Origin: Acidobacteria bacterium 37-71-11
GTDB taxonomy: Bacteria > Acidobacteriota > Thermoanaerobaculia > Thermoanaerobaculales > Thermoanaerobaculaceae
Direction of reading: 5' to 3'
Assembly (NCBI GenBank): GCA_002279285.1
Contig: NCBR01000003.1
Location: forward strand, 1-28,873
Length of the DNA stretch: 28,873 bases
This document shows, piece by piece, positions 24,819-28,873 of the stretch; the first letter of the stretch is position 1; each line of letters starts with the position of its first letter. The notes under the pieces were generated by a model. That model saw only the letters and a list, made by a program, of their open reading frames with translations. It had not been told where the DNA came from and did not search any database. Position numbers and translations under genes: made by a program.

Positions 24819-26522
24819 CTAGGTCAGAGTCCTGATCTTCGACAGCTCGTTCCCCTCCACGTCCAGGGTGTGGATCGCGCACGCCAGGCACGGGTCGAAC
24901 GAGTGGACCGTGCGCAGGACCTCCAACGGCTTCGCGGTGTCCGCGATCGGGTTCCCCACCAGCGACGCCTCGTACGGCCCCTTCTGCCCCTTCTCGTCCC
25001 GCGGCCCCGCGTTCCAGGTGGACGGGACCACGGCCTGGTAGTTGACGATCTTGCCGTCCCTGATCACCACCCAGTGCGACAGGGTGCCGCGCGGCGCCTC
25101 GTGGAACCCGAACCCGCGCTGCTCCCCCGCCGGGTAGGTCCAGGGCGTGAAGATCGCGACGTCACCCTTGCCGATGTTCTCCGTGAGGAGCTGCAGGTGC
25201 TTGAGGGCCAGTTCAGACAACGTCGCGGCCCGCACCGCCCGCGCCGCGTGCCGCCCGAGCGTCGAGTGCAGCACGGCCGGAGTCAGCTTGACCTTGGCGA
25301 TCGCCGAGGCCGTGTTCAGGACCTGGTCGGCGTACTTCTTGATGATCGGGTGGCCGGTGGCGTAGCCGACGAGCACCTGGGCGAGCGGGCCCACCTGCAT
25401 CGGCCGGCCTTCGAAGCGCGGCGCCTTGACCCACGAGTACTTCTTGTCGCCGTCGAACTCGGTGTAGTGCGGGACGGTCTCTTCCTCCCACGGGTGCTTG
25501 TCCCAGTCGCCGTCGTACCAGGCATGGGTGATGCCTTCCGTCACGTTGTCCTTGAAATACGCGTCCTGGAAGCTCGTGATCGGCTTGAGCGTCGCGAGGT
25601 TGCCGTCGACGATCGTCCCTCCCGGCAGGTCGAACTGGGTGCCCTTGGTGTCGAGGGGCAGGTCCGGCACCGAAAGGTAGTTGGTCACCCCGCTGCCGTA
25701 GCCGAGCCACTCCGGGTACATCGCGCCGATCGCGGCGACGTCCGGCACGTACACCTGCTGCACGAACGCCGCCACCTCGTCGAGGAGGTCCTTCATCATG
25801 AACAGCTTTTCCATGTTCAGCGTGGCCTGGTTGTCGAGGTTGATGGCGTTGGCCACGCCGCCGACGGCGAGGTTCTGGATGTTGGGGGTCTTGCTGCCGA
25901 GGATCGCGACGACCTTGTTGGCCTTGAACTGGTACTCGAGCGCCTGCAGGTAGTGGGCCACCGCCAGCAGGTTGACCTCCGGCGGCAGCTTCATCGCCGG
26001 GTGGCCCCAGTAGCCGTTGGTGAAGATCCCGAGCTGGCCGCCGGCGACGAAGCTCGCGAGCTTGTCCTTGACCGCCTCCATCTCGCGTTTCGAGTTGTGC
26101 GGCCACGGCGACAGGCTCTCGCCGAGCGCGGCGGCCTTGGCCGGATCGGCCTTGAGCGCCGACGTCACGTCCACCCAGTCCAGCGCCGACAGGTGGTAGA
26201 AGTGCACCATGTGGTCGTGCAGCGCGTGCGCGGCCAGAATAACGTTGCGGATGTACTGCGCGTTGATCGGGATCTCGATCCCGAGCGCGTTCTCGACGGC
26301 CCGCACCGAGGCGATCGCGTGGACCGTCGTGCACACGCCGCACAGGCGCTGGGTGAACACCCAGGCGTCGCGCGGGTCGCGGCCCTGGAGGATCGTCTCG
26401 ATGCCGCGGTACATCTGCCCCGACGACCAGGAGTTCTTCACCCGGCCGCCGTCGACCTCGACGTCGATCCGGAGGTGCCCCTCGATGCGGGTGATCGGAT
26501 CTACCGTGATTCGCGTGCTCAT
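24819..26522 (-). CDS. hybC: [NiFe] hydrogenase large subunit (HybC type, group 1)
   Basis: The 567-residue catalytic subunit that oxidises H2 at a NiFe(CN)2CO centre. The N terminus is typical (VDPITRIEGHLRIDVEV). The first metal motif is RLCGVC (Cys61, Cys64) followed by TTVH. The second is DPCLACAIH (Cys545, Cys548, His551). Sixteen residues follow His551; this is the peptide expected to be removed by the HybD-type protease. Full length, no motif missing. The order hybA-hybB-hybC-hybD equals that of E. coli hydrogenase 2, pointing to a membrane-bound group 1c-like enzyme that passes electrons to the quinone pool. It starts 9 bases after the hybB stop. Confidence 0.95.
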   Translation of the reverse strand: MSTRITVDPITRIEGHLRIDVEVDGGRVKNSWSSGQMYRGIETILQGRDPRDAWVFTQRLCGVCTTVHAIASVRAVENALGIEIPINAQYIRNVILAAHALHDHMVHFYHLSALDWVDVTSALKADPAKAAALGESLSPWPHNSKREMEAVKDKLASFVAGGQLGIFTNGYWGHPAMKLPPEVNLLAVAHYLQALEYQFKANKVVAILGSKTPNIQNLAVGGVANAINLDNQATLNMEKLFMMKDLLDEVAAFVQQVYVPDVAAIGAMYPEWLGYGSGVTNYLSVPDLPLDTKGTQFDLPGGTIVDGNLATLKPITSFQDAYFKDNVTEGITHAWYDGDWDKHPWEEETVPHYTEFDGDKKYSWVKAPRFEGRPMQVGPLAQVLVGYATGHPIIKKYADQVLNTASAIAKVKLTPAVLHSTLGRHAARAVRAATLSELALKHLQLLTENIGKGDVAIFTPWTYPAGEQRGFGFHEAPRGTLSHWVVIRDGKIVNYQAVVPSTWNAGPRDEKGQKGPYEASLVGNPIADTAKPLEVLRTVHSFDPCLACAIHTLDVEGNELSKIRTLT

Positions 26523-26531
26523 GTCTCCCCC

Positions 26532-27713
26532 TTAAAAGGTCTTCTTCGCGGGCACGGGGCCCTCAAGGATCGGGAACGTCTTGACCACCGCGATGTAGAT
26601 CGCAACCTCGGCCGCGATGATGCCGAAGGTGATCAACAGCTCCGGGACGGCCGGGAAGTAGGAGAACGCCGATCCGGGACGGAACGCCACCAGATAGGTG
26701 TCGACCCGGTGCAGCGCGGCGCCGACGAACAGCAGGATGGCGCCCCGCACCTGCCACATCGCCTGGCGGCGCCGCTCCGAAAGCAGGATCGCGGCGGCCG
26801 CGAGCGGCAGGAGCACCTCCGCCATGAATGCGAGCCCGTAGCCGCTGTTGAGGTATCCCAGCTTGCCGGCAAGAGCCACCTCGCCGACCCGGAAAACCGA
26901 CCAACCAACGGCGATCCACCCTACGATCCGGGAGAGCGACGCCAGCATCACAGTCTCGCGGGGCCGGCCGAACGCCACAGCGGAGAACGTCGCCTCCAGC
27001 ACCACGACCGCGAACCCCATCAGGATGGCGTTGACGACGAAGAGCAGGGGCAGCCAGGGTGTCAGCCAGAGCGGGTGCATCCTGGGTCCGGGCAGAAGCA
27101 TCATCGTCCCGAGCGTCGATTGGTGCATCGTCGGCAGCAGCAACCCGAGGGCGAGGATCCAGACGAAGTTCTTCTCCACGAGCGTGAGGCCCCTCTGGGC
27201 CAGACGGCGCAGGCGGGTCGAGGTGCCGGTGCGGAGCTTCTCGAACAGCGCCGGCGAAAGCTCGATCATCAGCACCAGCGTGTAGGCGGCGACGCAGAGC
27301 GCGACCTCGAGCTGCGGGGAGTGGGACCAGCGCCAGACGTAGAGTGGAACCTTCCACAGGCTCCAGAAGCGCCCGAGGTCGATGACCACGGCGATCACCG
27401 CGAGTCCGTAGCCGAGCAGGCTCGTAAGCACGGCCGGCCGCACCAGAGGGTGGTATTCCCCGCGGTTGAGGATGTACACGAGGATCCCGACCGCGTAGCC
27501 GCCGCATCCGATCGCCGTGCCGACGACGACGTCGATCGCGATCCAGACGCCCCACGGATACCCGTTGGAAAGGTTGGAGACGGCGCCGATGCCGTAGAGA
27601 AAGCGGATCGCCGCCATCACGGCTCCGACGCCTGCGATCGCGAGCAGCGCGATGAACGGCCGGGTCATCAGCCGGCCGCCCACGGCAACGTGGGCCGGGG
27701 CATGGCTGCTCAT
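26532..27713 (-). CDS. hybB: Hydrogenase membrane anchor HybB (NrfD-like)
   Basis: A 393-residue integral membrane protein of the NrfD/HybB/PsrC family with about ten transmembrane helices. Visible landmarks are IRFLYGIGAVSNLSNGYPWGVWIAIDVV, IDLGRFWSLWKVPL, HSPQLEVALCVAAYTLVLMIEL and HRVDTYLVAF. Landmarks longer than this are split by helix boundaries. It carries electrons or couples protons between HybA and the quinone pool and has no haem-binding signature. Length equals E. coli HybB. The ATG at 27711-27713 overlaps the hybA stop (ATGA), and the TAA stop is 9 bases before hybC. A longer upstream frame belongs to the hybA shadow and is not used. Confidence 0.92.
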   Translation of the reverse strand: MSSHAPAHVAVGGRLMTRPFIALLAIAGVGAVMAAIRFLYGIGAVSNLSNGYPWGVWIAIDVVVGTAIGCGGYAVGILVYILNRGEYHPLVRPAVLTSLLGYGLAVIAVVIDLGRFWSLWKVPLYVWRWSHSPQLEVALCVAAYTLVLMIELSPALFEKLRTGTSTRLRRLAQRGLTLVEKNFVWILALGLLLPTMHQSTLGTMMLLPGPRMHPLWLTPWLPLLFVVNAILMGFAVVVLEATFSAVAFGRPRETVMLASLSRIVGWIAVGWSVFRVGEVALAGKLGYLNSGYGLAFMAEVLLPLAAAAILLSERRRQAMWQVRGAILLFVGAALHRVDTYLVAFRPGSAFSYFPAVPELLITFGIIAAEVAIYIAVVKTFPILEGPVPAKKTF

Positions 27714-28654
27714 CGCTTTTCCTCCTTCTCGGCGGCGCCGACCGAATCGGCACGGCGGTTGCGGTAGATCACCGCCCCGAGCACGGCGAAGAGACCGACG
27801 GGGGCAAGGAACGGGATCTTGTAGTAGATCCCTTCCTGCACCGCGTAGGCGGTCTCCGGCACGGGCTCCGTTCCGAGGTCGGGAAGCCCGATTCTGTCGA
27901 ACGGCACGTGCGCGAGGTACAGCACCTGCGTCCCGCCGCCGTCGAACTCGCCATACACCCGGTCCTTGTAGTACTTCCCGGGCCACGCCGCGATCCTGCG
28001 TTTCGCCTCGGCGAGCAGCTCGTCCCGCTTGCCGTAGATCACGGCCTCGCGCGGGCACACCTCGCAGCACGCGGGGCCCTGGCCCTTGGGGTAGCGAGTG
28101 AACCCTCCCGGACCCATGACCGCGGCATCCTTGATCCGCTGCCGGCACAGCTCGCACTTGACGATCTTGGGCGCGGCCTTTTCGAACTCGAACTTCGGTA
28201 CGTTGAAGGGGCACGCCATCATGCAGTAGCGGCAACCCACGCAGTACGTCGGGTCGTACATCACGACCCCGGTCACCTCGTCCTTGTGCAGCGAGTGCAG
28301 CATGCACGCCGATGCGCAGCCGGGATCGACGCAATGCATGCACTGCTGCTTGACGAACGACTCCTGCTCACCGTCGTGGTAGAGCTTGATGATGTTCTTC
28401 GTCTTGCTGTCGAGATCGGTCGGGGCGTCCCACAGGCCTCCGTTGGCGGCGCTCTCGGCGGGCATGTCGTTCGCCTGCTTGCACGCCACCACGCAGGTCT
28501 TGCACCCGATGCACAGGGTCGCGTCGTAGAGCATCCCCATCGCTCCAGGCGGTGCGGTCTTCCGCACGGCGGCGCTGGCTGGAGCAACGCCTGCGGCGAC
28601 GGCCGTGCCGCCGACGGCAAGCGACTTGATCAGGGAGCGTCGGTCGATCGCCAT
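27710..28654 (-). CDS. hybA: Hydrogenase iron-sulfur subunit HybA, Tat-exported
   Basis: A 314-residue electron-transfer subunit. The N terminus carries a twin-arginine signal (DRRSLIK, then a hydrophobic stretch to PASA). Four [4Fe-4S]-type Cys groups follow: CIGCKTCVVACK (48-59), CMHCVDPGCASAC (105-117), CVGCRYCMMACP (138-149), and CELC (167-170) with CCEVCP (196-201). A C-terminal transmembrane anchor (IPFLAPVGLFAVLGAVIY) precedes a basic/acidic tail. It carries electrons from the small subunit to HybB on the periplasmic face. I chose ATG 28652-28654 because it places the Tat motif at residues 5-6. It overlaps hybB by ATGA. The small subunit (hybO) usually precedes hybA and would lie outside the window. 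Confidence 0.93.
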   Translation of the reverse strand: MAIDRRSLIKSLAVGGTAVAAGVAPASAAVRKTAPPGAMGMLYDATLCIGCKTCVVACKQANDMPAESAANGGLWDAPTDLDSKTKNIIKLYHDGEQESFVKQQCMHCVDPGCASACMLHSLHKDEVTGVVMYDPTYCVGCRYCMMACPFNVPKFEFEKAAPKIVKCELCRQRIKDAAVMGPGGFTRYPKGQGPACCEVCPREAVIYGKRDELLAEAKRRIAAWPGKYYKDRVYGEFDGGGTQVLYLAHVPFDRIGLPDLGTEPVPETAYAVQEGIYYKIPFLAPVGLFAVLGAVIYRNRRADSVGAAEKEEKR

Positions 28655-28655
28655 G

Positions 28656-28763
28656 TCATGCCCCCTTGTCCGGCTTGGTGCCCGCCTTCTCGCCGCCCCC
28701 GTCCGCCTTCTTGGCTGCCACCCATCCGCCGCCCACGAGCGCGCCGTCCACGTCGCCCCGCAC
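28656..28763 (-). CDS. Possible short coding tail just upstream of hybA
   Basis: On the minus strand a frame ending at TGA 28658-28656 encodes VRGDVDGALVGGGWVAAKK and then a Gly/Lys-rich end. Its codons end in G or C almost throughout, as in real genes here, and the open frame continues further upstream. A GTG at 28763 is the only nearby start and has no good ribosome site. It may be the true C terminus of the gene that ends at 28808 in another frame (one frameshift), a very small gene, or non-coding. Confidence 0.25.
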   Translation of the reverse strand: MRGDVDGALVGGGWVAAKKADGGGEKAGTKPDKGA

Positions 28764-28807
28764 AAACGGCTCGCCGCCGCCGAATCCCTCGCCGCCCCGG
28801 CGCCCGC

Positions 28808-28873
28808 TACTCGGCGCGGGGCGCGTGCGCGACGTCGCCGAGGGAAAGGCCCTGGTTCTGATACTGCTTCGCA
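28808..28873 (-). CDS. 3' end of an unidentified gene upstream of hybA (partial)
   Basis: A frame enters from the right edge and ends at TAG 28810-28808, encoding AKQYQNQGLSLGDVAHAPRAE. Codon third positions are mostly G or C, which supports coding. By gene order in Hyb operons the hydrogenase small subunit is expected here, but 21 residues are too few to identify it and no Cys motif is visible. Confidence 0.4.

Noticed and set aside
24276..27767. 1163-residue plus-strand open frame
   Set aside because: It lies antisense to hybD, hybC and hybB, all of which have clear catalytic motifs. It is a shadow.

Overview
This is a GC-rich window (estimated near 70% G+C by eye, with almost every codon ending in G or C) from a diderm, respiratory bacterium. 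A porin-like outer-membrane protein, a lipoprotein murein transglycosylase, a Tat-exported hydrogenase subunit and an MglA-type GTPase together suggest Acidobacteriota (for example Thermoanaerobaculia-like) or a deltaproteobacterial/myxococcal relative. No rRNA or tRNA marker is present, so the lineage is an inference. Long open frames antisense to real genes are abundant and are treated as composition artefacts.

Layout. 1-4.0 kb, plus strand: the tail of an unknown gene, a porin-like protein followed by tandem hairpins, an aldehyde dehydrogenase, a G-rich heptamer repeat, and a type II toxin-antitoxin pair with a near-consensus promoter. 4.0-10.3 kb, minus strand: a heat-shock/ribosome-modification operon hrcA-grpE-dnaK-dnaJ-prmA-rsmE. 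Five junctions overlap: four by 4 bases (start codons ATG, GTG, TTG, ATG) and grpE/dnaK by 23. prmA is interrupted by an apparent -1 frameshift and its 3' end has absorbed a copy of the heptamer repeat. 10.3-14.2 kb, plus strand: a DUF2520 Rossmann protein, an MglA GTPase with a long C-terminal extension, and a LysM lytic transglycosylase lipoprotein whose start overlaps the GTPase stop.

14.2-17.5 kb, minus strand: a metal-transport cluster. It holds an Nramp-fold transporter with an altered metal site, a soluble PRC-barrel/MgtE_N/CBS protein (a likely Mg2+-sensing partner), a 36-residue single-helix peptide and a multi-pass membrane protein. 17.5-17.9 kb is the largest non-coding stretch. 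It is the leader of the transporter and carries the promoter of the next module.

17.9-23.5 kb holds the most unusual locus. Two paralogous proteins, each an extended SDR (NAD-dependent epimerase/dehydratase) fused to a helical domain resembling RsbRD_N, face each other. Between them lie a stand-alone receiver protein and a Cache-HAMP histidine kinase, giving a mirrored order SDR1 > receiver > < kinase < SDR2, with a 13-bp GC inverted repeat at the convergence point. I read this as a two-component pathway with nucleotide-binding sensor or effector proteins.

23.7-28.9 kb, minus strand: a Hyb-type membrane-bound [NiFe] uptake hydrogenase operon (hybA-hybB-hybC-hybD, then a four-helix membrane protein). 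The small subunit expected upstream of hybA is not in the window. The 3' end of an unidentified upstream gene lies at the right edge.
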